In this document: positions 5,938-13,449 of the stretch, piece after piece | How the letters are laid out: each line of letters starts with the position of its first letter | Position numbering within the stretch: position 1 is the stretch's first letter | From: Clostridium sp. CAG:417 | GTDB taxonomy: Bacteria > Bacillota_I > Bacilli_A > RF39 > UBA660 | Length of the DNA stretch: 14,111 nucleotides | Reading direction: 5' to 3' | NCBI GenBank assembly: GCA_000432835.1 | Contig: FR890364.1 | Coordinates: 3,791-17,901, forward strand | Made by a program: the position numbers and the translations under genes | Notes under the pieces: model-generated | The model's database searches: none | Seen by the model: only the letters and a program-made list of their open reading frames with translations | Told to the model about the DNA's origin: nothing

Positions 5938-5993
5938 AATAATTAAAAATAAATCTTAAAGAAAAAACATAAAAGAGAAAGTGAGGAATATAT

Positions 5994-7175
5994 ATGGGAT
6001 TTATTAAAGCATTTACAGGAGCACTTGGAGGAACATTTGCTGATGAATGGAAGGATTTTTATGTACCACGTGGTAACGTTCCAGCAACAGCAGCAATATT
6101 TGGTGCTGAAAAAAAAGGAACTGACGCAGGTAGAGGAGAAAATACCAAAGGATCAGAAAATATTATTACAAATGGAAGTAAAATAGTAGTACCAGAGGGA
6201 ACTGCCCTAATTACATTACAAGATGGTGCAATTACTGGTTGTATTACAGAACCAGGTGGATTTATTTTTCAAAGTAATGATCAAAATTCACAATCATTTT
6301 TAGCTGGAAATGGTATTATATCATCTACTTTAAAGACTTCTTGGGAAAGATTTAAGTTTGGTGGAATACCCGCAGCAGAACAAATTGCAATTTATGTTAA
6401 TTTAAAAGAAATTCCAGGAAATATGTTTGGAACACAATCTGAAATATACTGGGATGATGCATATATGAATTCACAAGTTGGAGCAATTACAAGAGGAACA
6501 TATTCGCTAAAAATAGTAGATCCAATTCTATTTGTTAAAAACTTTGTACCAGCTGATTACTTAAGACCAAATGCACCAGTATTTGATTTTGCAGATATGG
6601 ATAATGTAGCTGGAACACAATTATTTAATGAAGTTGTTGGAAGTTTATCTGCAGCATTTTCTAATTATACAAATGATCCAGATAAGGGAAATCGTATAAC
6701 TAAAATTCAAGGAGATCAAATCGGTTTTGCCAATTCATTATCTCAAGCTGTAGAAGAGGGGTACAGATGGAAATCAGATAGAGGATTAGAAATTGTTAAA
6801 GTTGCTATTACAGCAATTGAATATGATGAAGATACAAAACGCTTACTTAGTGATGTTAAGAAAGCAGACGCCTTATCAGGTGCTCGTGGAAATTCATTCA
6901 TGCAACAATCTGTTGCCAGAGGATTCCAAGCAGCAGGTGAAAATAACGGAGCTGCCGGAATGGCCTTCATGGGAATGGGTATCAATGGAACAGCAAATAC
7001 TATTGGGGCTTTCAACCAACCAGCTCAACCAATTCAACAACCAACTGCACAACAAGCTTCATCAACTGCAGAAGATCCATATGAAAAATTAACAAAATTA
7101 AAACAATTAGTAGATGCCAACGTTATAACACAAGAAGAATTTGACGAAGCTAAAAAGAAATTATTGGGGCTTTAA
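5994..7175 (+). CDS. SPFH-domain protein with C-terminal SHOCT domain (YdjI-like, often called virion core protein)
   Basis: The 393-residue product matches the bacterial SPFH/band-7 group that includes B. subtilis YdjI. It has a short glycine-rich start (MGFIKAFTGALGGTFADEWK), then NTKGSENIITNGSKIVVPEG (50-69), then the SPFH core to about residue 290 (ISSTLKTSWERFKFGG, GAITRGTYSLKIVDP). A Gly/Ala/Met-rich stretch (about 296-340) and a Pro/Gln linker (341-360) lead to a SHOCT domain at 361-393 (DPYEKLTKLK, then ITQEEFDEAKKKLL). There is no real membrane helix, so it would reach the membrane through partners or peripheral binding. SPFH proteins form oligomeric platforms in membrane organisation and stress. 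It is the first gene of a two-gene unit; GTGAGG at 5981-5986 sets the start. The SHOCT tail replaces the zinc ribbon found in some relatives. Confidence 0.88.
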   Translation: MGFIKAFTGALGGTFADEWKDFYVPRGNVPATAAIFGAEKKGTDAGRGENTKGSENIITNGSKIVVPEGTALITLQDGAITGCITEPGGFIFQSNDQNSQSFLAGNGIISSTLKTSWERFKFGGIPAAEQIAIYVNLKEIPGNMFGTQSEIYWDDAYMNSQVGAITRGTYSLKIVDPILFVKNFVPADYLRPNAPVFDFADMDNVAGTQLFNEVVGSLSAAFSNYTNDPDKGNRITKIQGDQIGFANSLSQAVEEGYRWKSDRGLEIVKVAITAIEYDEDTKRLLSDVKKADALSGARGNSFMQQSVARGFQAAGENNGAAGMAFMGMGINGTANTIGAFNQPAQPIQQPTAQQASSTAEDPYEKLTKLKQLVDANVITQEEFDEAKKKLLGL

Positions 7176-7178
7176 TTT

Positions 7179-8669
7179 ATGGAAAACCAGAGTGAAAATA
7201 TTCCAAATTTAGACCAAGTAACACAGGAAGAAGTAAAAATTGTAAAGACTGATGTTAATGCCAAAGATGGTCAAAATAAGTGTCCGAAGTGTGGAGCAAC
7301 AGAAATTTCACTTAATGCTAATAACGGAAAATTAAGATGTCATTATTGTAGATACGAATTCGAGCCAGAAAAATTAGCAGGTAAAGAGCAAGATATTAGT
7401 AAACTCCAGGGTCAAGTAGTTGGCTCTGGTGCTACTAATATAGTAGCTGACACTGATGATGTTGTAACATTTAAATGTAGTAGTTGTGGAGCAGAAGTCA
7501 TTGTTGATACCGCCAGCTCTACACAAGCAAGATGCCATTGGTGTAGAAATACATTATCAGTCAATCAACAAATTCCAAATGGAGTAGTGCCAGACACAGT
7601 TTTACCATTTAAAGTTACTAAAAATGATGCTAAGACTGAAATAGAAAATTTTGTAGGAAAAAGAAAATTCTTTGCTAATCCAACATTTAGAAAAGAGTTC
7701 ACAACCGAAAATATCATGGGTGTTTATCTTCCTTACATGATAATAGATGCTAATACTCATGCTAATTTAAAGGGTGAAGGAGAGCATGAAACAAGACATT
7801 ATACAGAAAGTCATAATGATAGTAGCACAACATATTATGATGCCGAGTTATATGCAGTAGAAAGAGACTTTGATTTAACTATTGAAGGATTAACTATAGA
7901 GTCATCAAAAGACAAGCTAAATACTGAACAAAGCGATAGAACAAATAATATAATTAATGCTATTATGCCATTTGATACAGAAAATTGTGTAAAATGGGAC
8001 TCTAATTATATTAAAGGATATACATCAGAAAAAAGGGATACTAATGTTACAGATTTAAAAGATATGGTAGAGGTAAAATCAAAGGACATAGCACGATTTG
8101 CTTGTAATGAAACGATTAAGTATTATGACCGTGGAGTAAAATGGCAAAGTGAGACCTTAGAAGTAAAAGGTCAACAATGGATGTCTGCATACCTTCCTGT
8201 ATGGCTTTATAGTTATCATGAAGAAAAGAATGGAAAAAGTATTCTTCATTATGTAGCAGTTAATGCTAGAACTAAAGAAACAATGGGTAGCATACCAATT
8301 CATATGCCAAAACTATTTTTCATATCATTTATTGTAGAACTATTAGGCTTCTTTGCTATGTACTTTACCTACGACGGAGAAGATAATTGGCCATTTTTAT
8401 TTTTACTAAGCGGTATAATTTATTTTATTGTTATATATTCAAAATACCGTAATCGTAGCGCCAGACATAACTATGAAACAGAAACAAAAACCAATATGAG
8501 TAACCTAAAAAAGACTGATCGGTTCATTCAAAACAAAACTCGCTTAACTAATTCACGCATGTCAGGAGCTAATAACAAACAAGTAAATGGTGCCACAAAA
8601 CACATTACGGATATTTCTAACTTAGAATCGTTAGAGGATATAGTAAATATTAATCCATTTAACAAATAA
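7179..8669 (+). CDS. Membrane protein with two N-terminal zinc ribbons (YdjG-like, TFIIB-type zinc ribbon family)
   Basis: The 496-residue product has two four-cysteine zinc ribbons: Cys35/38 with Cys54/57, and Cys100/103 with Cys119/122, each CxxCGA followed by CHxCR. The middle region (about 135-375) has the family signatures GVYLPYMIIDANTHANLKG and AYLPVWLYSYH, then HYVAVNARTKETMGSIPIH. Two membrane helices follow at about 379-397 and 403-421, joined by a short loop, then a cytoplasmic Asn/Thr-rich tail. It starts 3 nt after the SPFH gene, with a weak GGGG site at 7166-7169, so the two are translationally coupled and probably work together. In B. subtilis the related YdjG, YdjH and YdjI proteins help place the PspA homologue YdjF at the membrane; a similar platform role is inferred. 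No helicase or primosome motifs support the replication label sometimes given to such proteins. Confidence 0.85.
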   Translation: MENQSENIPNLDQVTQEEVKIVKTDVNAKDGQNKCPKCGATEISLNANNGKLRCHYCRYEFEPEKLAGKEQDISKLQGQVVGSGATNIVADTDDVVTFKCSSCGAEVIVDTASSTQARCHWCRNTLSVNQQIPNGVVPDTVLPFKVTKNDAKTEIENFVGKRKFFANPTFRKEFTTENIMGVYLPYMIIDANTHANLKGEGEHETRHYTESHNDSSTTYYDAELYAVERDFDLTIEGLTIESSKDKLNTEQSDRTNNIINAIMPFDTENCVKWDSNYIKGYTSEKRDTNVTDLKDMVEVKSKDIARFACNETIKYYDRGVKWQSETLEVKGQQWMSAYLPVWLYSYHEEKNGKSILHYVAVNARTKETMGSIPIHMPKLFFISFIVELLGFFAMYFTYDGEDNWPFLFLLSGIIYFIVIYSKYRNRSARHNYETETKTNMSNLKKTDRFIQNKTRLTNSRMSGANNKQVNGATKHITDISNLESLEDIVNINPFNK

Positions 8670-8673
8670 GATG

Positions 8674-8702
8674 AAAACTGATACAACTTTATCAGTTTTT
8701 TT
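8674..8702 (+). terminator. Terminator after the YdjG-like gene
   Basis: AAAACTGATA (8674-8683) and TATCAGTTTT (8690-8699) form a perfect 10-bp stem with loop CAACTT, followed by T to 8702. It ends the two-gene unit. Confidence 0.88.
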
Positions 8703-8736
8703 ATTTTCTTGATTATAGTAAATATAGAAATAAAAG

Positions 8737-8745
8737 TGATATAAT
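8737..8745 (+). promoter_or_regulatory. Extended -10 promoter for the two-component system
   Basis: TGATATAAT is a perfect extended -10. No -35 hexamer is found at 16-18 bp (TTGATT at 8709-8714 is 25 bp away). No TTACA/TGTAA half-sites occur here, so this promoter is probably constitutive and not controlled by its own product. AAAGGAA (8778-8784) precedes the ATG at 8790. Confidence 0.65.
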
Positions 8746-8789
8746 ATAGTCAACTGAAAAAATATAAACATTAGCGGAAAGGAACTAAA

Positions 8790-9452
8790 ATGAAAAAAAT
8801 ACTGATTATAGAAGATGAAGAAACAATTAGAAATGAATTAAAAACATTATTAGAAAATTCTGGATATGAAGTATTAATGTTAGAAAAGTTTACCAATGCC
8901 AAAGAAGATATTAAGAGTATGACTCTAGATTTGATTTTACTTGATATAAACTTACCTAATATTAATGGTGAAATGCTATTAAAAGAAATTAGAAAGGAGT
9001 CTAATATCCCTGTTATTATGGTCACAAGCAGAGTCTGCGAGGTGGATGAGGTTTTATCTATGTCTTATGGGGCAGATGATTATATCACTAAACCATACAA
9101 TCCAACTATTTTATTACTCAGAATACAAAACATATTTAAAAGAATGGAAAATAACAGAGATGATTTGTTTTATGATGATATAGTTGTTAATCCTAAAAAA
9201 GGAATTTTAGAAAAAAATGGTAAGGTCTTAGAATTAACTAAAAATGAAATGATAATATTTACATATTTATTAAATAATCGTGGCCGAATAGTAAATCGCG
9301 ATGATTTAATGACTGATTTATGGAATAACAATGAATTTATAAATGATAATGCTTTAACCGTAAATATCAGTAGATTAAGAAATAAGTTACAAGATTTTGG
9401 ACTTGAAAATAAAATAGAAACAAGAAAAGGACAAGGTTATAAATTATTATGA
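8790..9452 (+). CDS. OmpR-family response regulator, BceR-like
   Basis: The 220-residue product has a receiver domain (1-118) with acidic pocket Glu8-Asp9-Glu10, phosphoacceptor Asp52 (LILLDINLP), Thr79 (IMVTS) and Lys101 (YITKPY), all intact. A winged-helix DNA-binding domain (about 125-220) follows, with the typical LELTKNEMIIFTYLLNNRG, TVNISRLRNKL and RKGQGYKLL. It is the partner of the kinase encoded immediately downstream (ATGA overlap of 4 nt). Membership of the BceR group is inferred from the kinase type and the adjacent ABC transporter. The expected target is the transporter promoter at 10486-10563, where TTACA/TGTAA repeats occur. Length is standard. The TGA stop again shows the normal genetic code. 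Confidence 0.94.
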   Translation: MKKILIIEDEETIRNELKTLLENSGYEVLMLEKFTNAKEDIKSMTLDLILLDINLPNINGEMLLKEIRKESNIPVIMVTSRVCEVDEVLSMSYGADDYITKPYNPTILLLRIQNIFKRMENNRDDLFYDDIVVNPKKGILEKNGKVLELTKNEMIIFTYLLNNRGRIVNRDDLMTDLWNNNEFINDNALTVNISRLRNKLQDFGLENKIETRKGQGYKLL

Positions 9453-10468
9453 GTTTAAAAAAATATTTATTAGATAAAATTCCTCAAATAATTGTATCCA
9501 TCATTGGATATATAGTCACCATACTTATACTAAATGCCTTTAAAATAGGAACTGATCTAAAAATAGCCATCACAATTATTTTTCTTATAGTCACCATATT
9601 TAATATCATTTTTGACTATTTTAAGAAAAATGCCTTTTATAAAAAACTCTTTAGTACCCTTCATACATTAGATAAAAAATATTTAATCTTAGAAATGTTA
9701 AATAAGCCAAATTTTTATGAAGGTGAGCTATTTTATCAAATACTTTATGATATAAATAAATCAATGATTGAAAATGTAAAAGAATATAATTTAAGTATTA
9801 CAGACTTTAAAGAGTATGTAGAAATGTGGATACATGAGGTAAAAATACCCATAGCAAGCTTAACTTTAATTAGTCATAATCATCAAAATGAAATTGATAA
9901 AAAATATATAGAGCAAATTAGAAAACTAGATAATTATATAGATCAGATATTATATTTTGTTAGAAGTGAAAATGTTGAGAAAGATTATATTATAAAAGAA
10001 AAGAAGCTTCAAGAAATTATAAAAAATGTAGCCTTAAAAAACAAAGATGATTTATTAGAAAATGCTGTTAGATTAGATGTTGATGTTCATAATGAAAAAG
10101 TTTTAACCGACTCCAAATGGTTAGAATTTATACTAAATCAAATAATAAATAATAGTATCAAATATAAAAGAAAAAACACTGAGTCATATATAAAAATAAA
10201 GGCAAATGAAGATAAGGATAGACTATATTTAACTATTTGTGATAATGGTATAGGAATTCCAAAAAGCGATATAAAAAGAGTATTTGATAAATCATTTACC
10301 GGTGAAAATGGTAGAACAATGACCAAATCTACTGGTATGGGCTTATATATTGCTAAAAAACTATGTGATAAATTAGGACATAAAATAACTGTTGAATCAG
10401 AAATAAATGAATATACTAAAATTACAATAATATTTACTAAAAATAATTTTTATAAACCAGATAATTAA
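9449..10468 (+). CDS. Intramembrane-sensing histidine kinase, BceS-like
   Basis: The 339-residue product has two closely spaced N-terminal helices (about 12-30 and 38-56) with only about seven residues between them, so there is no extracellular sensor domain. This is the mark of BceS/GraS-type kinases, which read the state of a partner ABC transporter. The catalytic part is complete: H-box EMWIHEVKIP with His129, N-box QIINNSIKY (231-239), G1 DNGIGI (265-270), F-box RVFDKSFTGENGR and G2 STGMGLY (294-300). There is no HAMP or PAS domain. Its start overlaps the regulator stop by 4 nt. No terminator is seen in the 122 bases after it, so some transcripts may continue into the transporter genes. 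The sensed drug cannot be read from the sequence. Confidence 0.93.
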   Translation: MSLKKYLLDKIPQIIVSIIGYIVTILILNAFKIGTDLKIAITIIFLIVTIFNIIFDYFKKNAFYKKLFSTLHTLDKKYLILEMLNKPNFYEGELFYQILYDINKSMIENVKEYNLSITDFKEYVEMWIHEVKIPIASLTLISHNHQNEIDKKYIEQIRKLDNYIDQILYFVRSENVEKDYIIKEKKLQEIIKNVALKNKDDLLENAVRLDVDVHNEKVLTDSKWLEFILNQIINNSIKYKRKNTESYIKIKANEDKDRLYLTICDNGIGIPKSDIKRVFDKSFTGENGRTMTKSTGMGLYIAKKLCDKLGHKITVESEINEYTKITIIFTKNNFYKPDN

Positions 10469-10485
10469 ATTTTAACTAAATATGA

Positions 10486-10530
10486 GTTACAGAATGTAGA
10501 TATGTTACAAAATTGTAATGTTCTGTAATA
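10486..10530 (+). promoter_or_regulatory. Candidate BceR-type operator cluster before the transporter
   Basis: A perfect inverted repeat TTACA-N4-TGTAA (10505-10518, full palindrome TTACAA-AA-TTGTAA) is nested in a wider inverted repeat TTACAGAA (10487-10494) / TTCTGTAA (10521-10528). Further half-sites are TGTAG (10495-10499) and TGTAA (10524-10528). BceR-like regulators are reported to bind TNACA-N4-TGTAA-type repeats, and GraR binds ACAAATTTGT, so the inner palindrome fits. Its centre is about 58 bp upstream of the predicted start, where an activator would sit. Confidence 0.6.
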
Positions 10531-10557
10531 TTAGAATAACGACTAATCCTATTCTTT

Positions 10558-10563
10558 TATATT
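10558..10563 (+). promoter_or_regulatory. -10 box of the activator-dependent transporter promoter
   Basis: TATATT lies 27 bp before the ABC ATPase ATG. The matching -35 position (10535-10540, AATAAC) has no consensus, as expected of a promoter that needs an OmpR-type activator. AAAGGAG (10577-10583) is a strong ribosome site 7 nt before the ATG. Confidence 0.5.
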
Positions 10564-10590
10564 ACACTGTAAAAAGAAAGGAGAAAGATT

Positions 10591-11358
10591 ATGGAAAATA
10601 TCTTAAAAATTGATAAAATTGAAAAATATTATGGTAATAAATCCGGTCTTACCAAGGCAATTGATAATTTATCATTTGATGTTGAAAAAGGCGAGTTTGT
10701 TGCTATAATGGGAGCGAGCGGTTCCGGTAAAACAACTCTTCTAAATTGTATTTCTACAATTGATAAAGTTACATCAGGACATATTTATGTTGCTGGTAAT
10801 GATATTACTAAATTAAGAGGAAATAGTTTGAATAAGTTTAGGAGAGAAGAGCTAGGATTTATATTTCAGGATTTTAATTTACTTGATACCTTAACTGCCT
10901 ATGAAAACATAGCTTTAGCACTTTCTATTCAAAATATCGCTGTAAAAGAAATTGATACAAGAATAAAAAAAGTAGCTAAGGAACTAGATATTAGTAGTGT
11001 TCTAAATAAATATCCATATCAAATGAGTGGAGGGCAAAAGCAAAGAGTTGCTAGTGCAAGAGCAATTATTACTAATCCTAAGATGATTCTCGCAGATGAG
11101 CCAACCGGAGCATTGGATTCGAAATCGGCAAAAATGCTTTTGGAAAAATTTGATTATTTGAATAAAGAAATGCAAGCAACTATTCTGATGGTAACTCATG
11201 ACGCCTTTACTGCAAGTTACGCAAAACGCGTAATCTTTATCAAAGATGGTAAAATTTTTAATGAAATAATTAAAGGAACAGATTCTAGAAAAGAATTTTT
11301 CAATAAAATAATTGATGTTGTAACATTACTTGGTGGTGACTTGAACGATGCTCTTTAA
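10591..11358 (+). CDS. ABC transporter ATPase, BceA-like
   Basis: The 255-residue product is a complete MacB/LolD-type nucleotide-binding subunit: Walker A GASGSGKTT (41-49), Q-loop Gln93 in FIFQDFNLL, signature MSGGQKQR (145-152), Walker B MILADEP (165-171) with Glu170, D-loop ALDS and H-loop His203 (MVTHD). It would power the permease encoded by the overlapping next gene (11-nt overlap), so the subunits are made together. Association with a two-component system whose kinase lacks a sensor domain places it in the peptide-antibiotic detoxification (Bce) group rather than the LolD or FtsE group. Such pairs free lipid II-cycle intermediates from bacitracin, nisin or similar peptides; which one applies here is unknown. 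The C-terminal extension after the H-loop (about 215-255, FIKDGKIFNEIIKG) is normal for BceA. Confidence 0.94.
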   Translation: MENILKIDKIEKYYGNKSGLTKAIDNLSFDVEKGEFVAIMGASGSGKTTLLNCISTIDKVTSGHIYVAGNDITKLRGNSLNKFRREELGFIFQDFNLLDTLTAYENIALALSIQNIAVKEIDTRIKKVAKELDISSVLNKYPYQMSGGQKQRVASARAIITNPKMILADEPTGALDSKSAKMLLEKFDYLNKEMQATILMVTHDAFTASYAKRVIFIKDGKIFNEIIKGTDSRKEFFNKIIDVVTLLGGDLNDAL

Positions 11359-13390
11359 GTTATCATTAAAAAACATTAAGAAGAGTATAAAAGATTATGC
11401 CATCTATTTCTTTACTCTTATACTTGGTGTTGCAATATTTTACGTATTTAATGCTATAGATGATCAAACAGTTATGATGAACGTATCATCTTCAACTTAT
11501 GAAATAATAAAACTTTTAACTAGTATACTATCTAGCGTTAGTGTATTTGTATCTTTTATACTTGCACTTTTAATTATTTATGCCAGTAGATTTCTAATTA
11601 AAAGAAGAAATAAAGAATTTGGAATATATCTAACTCTTGGAATGAGTAAAAGAAAAATATCATTAATATTATTTTTCGAAACATTAATAATAGGTATTCT
11701 TTCGCTAGCAGTTGGTTTAGGAGTAGGTTTCATATTATCTCAATTAATGAGTATTATAGTAGCTAATATGTTTGAAGCTAATTTAACAAAATTCACTTTT
11801 ATATTCTCAAAAAGTGCTTGCCTTAAAACTTTATTATATTTTAGTATTATGTATCTTATTGTTATGATATTTAATACCATAAATATTAGTAAATGTAAAT
11901 TAATTGATTTAATACATTCTAACAAAAAGTCAGAAAAGATAAAACTTAAAAATCCTTATATTTGTACAGTAATATTTATTATATCTTGTATAGTATTAGG
12001 ATTTGCTTATTATCAAGTTACTAGTGGTATTAATAATGGTTCTATTGTCAAGATTATATATGTTCCTATCATACTAGGAGCAATCTCAACCTTTTTTATA
12101 TTTTGGTCATTGTCTGGATTACTCCTAAGAATATTTATGAGTATAAAGAAAATATATTATAAAGGTCTAAATAGTTTTACACTAAGACAGTTTTCTAGTA
12201 AAATTAATACAACAGTATTTTCAACAACTATAATATGTCTTATGCTTTTTATAACAATATGTGTTCTATCAAGTGCTTTATCAATGAAGAATTCCCTAAA
12301 TAAAAATTTAACCGATTTATCGCCACGGGATATAGAACTTTCAAAAAGTTCTAATGTCAATCTAGAAGAATCTGATCTCACAGATATAAAGAAACAAAAT
12401 TTAAGGTTAAATTTTGAAGAAATTTTCGCTAAATTTGGATTTGATATAGATGCTAATTTTAAAAATACAGTTTACTTTTCGCTATATTTTGACGATTCCG
12501 TGACATTAAAATCAACATTAGGTTCCTATTATAAAATAGCAAAAAAACAATATCCATATTTAAGATACAATGATTATATTATTTTAATGACGAATAGTGA
12601 TTATAATAACTTAGCTGCTAGTTTTAATTTGGAAAAAGTTACGTTAAAAAGCAATGAATATGTTGTAGTAGGTAATTATCAAGAGATGTTAAATATTAAG
12701 AATGAAGCCTTAAAAAGAAATACCAAAATTACACTTAATCAAAAATCTTATTATCCAAAATACCAAAAAGCCATTAATGGTTTTTATGAAATGGGAAGTC
12801 AAAAGTCAGAAGTTGGTTTCATTGTTTTACCAGATAATGCCTTGTCAGATGATAAAAAAATTATGAATCGTATGATTGCTGATTACAATGGTAATCAAGC
12901 AGATATAGAGGCCAAGATTAATTCAATTACTGAAAAGACTAGTTTTTATACAGATTATGGTTTAACCTTAAACACTAAGAAAGATATTAGAGATGCAAGC
13001 GTTGGTCTAGGAGCCATAGTTACATTTTTAGGCTTGTATTTGGGCATTATATTCTTAATATCATGTGCCGCCATTTTAGCCTTAAAAGAATTATCTGAGT
13101 CCAGTGATAATGCTGAAAAGTTTAATATGTTAAGAAAAATAGGGGTAGATGAAAAAATGATTAATAAAACTCTATTTAGACAAATTGGTATTTTCTTCAT
13201 GTTTCCACTACTTCTTGCTATTATTCATTCAATATTTGGAATTATGTTTTGTAATATTATTTTAAAAACAATGGAAATTAGTTTTAATTTAAAAGCAGTT
13301 ATTATAACCGCAATATTGATGGTATTTATATATGGGGGATACTTTTTAGTAACCTACATTTGTAGCAAAAATATTATCAAAGAAAAGTAA
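11348..13390 (+). CDS. ABC transporter permease with large extracellular domain, BceB-like
   Basis: The 680-residue product has the ten-helix layout of BceB permeases: helices near 17-37, 58-80, 106-130, 160-180, 205-222, 234-258 and 288-311. An extracellular domain of about 240 residues (312-550) follows, then helices 551-577, 611-638 and 649-671. FtsX-type cytoplasmic motifs are visible (KRRNKEFGIYLTLGMSKR, 85-102, and its counterpart NMLRKIGVDEKMINKTLFRQ, 593-612). The extracellular domain between helices 7 and 8 is where BceB proteins recognise the peptide or its lipid target and signal to the kinase; it is the fast-evolving part. The ATG lies within the ATPase gene (11-nt overlap), with only a weak GGTGG site before it, so translation is coupled. 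A 59-nt gap with a hairpin leads to the VanZ-family gene. Confidence 0.93.
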   Translation: MLFKLSLKNIKKSIKDYAIYFFTLILGVAIFYVFNAIDDQTVMMNVSSSTYEIIKLLTSILSSVSVFVSFILALLIIYASRFLIKRRNKEFGIYLTLGMSKRKISLILFFETLIIGILSLAVGLGVGFILSQLMSIIVANMFEANLTKFTFIFSKSACLKTLLYFSIMYLIVMIFNTINISKCKLIDLIHSNKKSEKIKLKNPYICTVIFIISCIVLGFAYYQVTSGINNGSIVKIIYVPIILGAISTFFIFWSLSGLLLRIFMSIKKIYYKGLNSFTLRQFSSKINTTVFSTTIICLMLFITICVLSSALSMKNSLNKNLTDLSPRDIELSKSSNVNLEESDLTDIKKQNLRLNFEEIFAKFGFDIDANFKNTVYFSLYFDDSVTLKSTLGSYYKIAKKQYPYLRYNDYIILMTNSDYNNLAASFNLEKVTLKSNEYVVVGNYQEMLNIKNEALKRNTKITLNQKSYYPKYQKAINGFYEMGSQKSEVGFIVLPDNALSDDKKIMNRMIADYNGNQADIEAKINSITEKTSFYTDYGLTLNTKKDIRDASVGLGAIVTFLGLYLGIIFLISCAAILALKELSESSDNAEKFNMLRKIGVDEKMINKTLFRQIGIFFMFPLLLAIIHSIFGIMFCNIILKTMEISFNLKAVIITAILMVFIYGGYFLVTYICSKNIIKEK

Positions 13391-13400
13391 TTTATTTTAT

Positions 13401-13449
13401 AAAAAAGGAGAAAAGGATTAGTGATTAATACTAATCCTTTAGTATAAAT
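13401..13449 (+). promoter_or_regulatory. SD plus hairpin before vanZ-like gene (hairpin-bypassed ribosome site or leader-ORF control)
   Basis: AAAAAAGGAG (13401-13410) is the only SD near the gene but lies 39 nt from its ATG. Between them a perfect 11-bp hairpin, AAAGGATTAGT (13412-13422) with ACTAATCCTTT (13430-13440) and loop GATTAAT, would fold out, leaving 10 nt between SD and ATG. The hairpin lacks a clean T-tract (TTTAGTATAAAT), so it is a poor terminator. Confidence 0.5.
13421..13447 (+). CDS. Possible 8-codon leader ORF (GTG start) before the vanZ-like gene
   Basis: GTG at 13421 lies 10 nt after the AAGGAG site and opens an 8-codon frame reading (M)INTNPLV, stopping at TAA 13445-13447, just 2 nt before the vanZ-like ATG. 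Translating it would melt the hairpin and deliver a terminating ribosome to the next start. It is tiny and may be chance; the alternative is that the SD serves vanZ directly across the folded hairpin. Confidence 0.25.
   Translation: MINTNPLV

Noticed and set aside
6743..7092. Two extra frames over the SPFH gene (minus 6743-7015, plus 6793-7092)
   Set aside because: Both overlap a well-supported SPFH/SHOCT reading frame, lack ribosome sites and show no recognisable domain.
10138..10326. Minus-strand frames opposite the kinase and transporter genes
   Set aside because: Short antisense shadows of intact domain-bearing genes, common in AT-rich DNA. The same holds for those at 8771-9025, 11002-11199, 11740-11925, 12157-12381 and 12955-13200.
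10487..10528. Inverted repeat after the kinase gene as its terminator
   Set aside because: There is no T-tract, the arms are 26 nt apart, and the repeats match regulator half-sites, so an operator is the better reading.
13412..13440. Hairpin after the permease gene as an ordinary Rho-independent terminator
   Set aside because: The stem is strong, but the tail is TTTAGTATAAAT rather than a T-run, and the next start codon lies 9 nt away with its only SD upstream of the hairpin. Partial termination remains possible.
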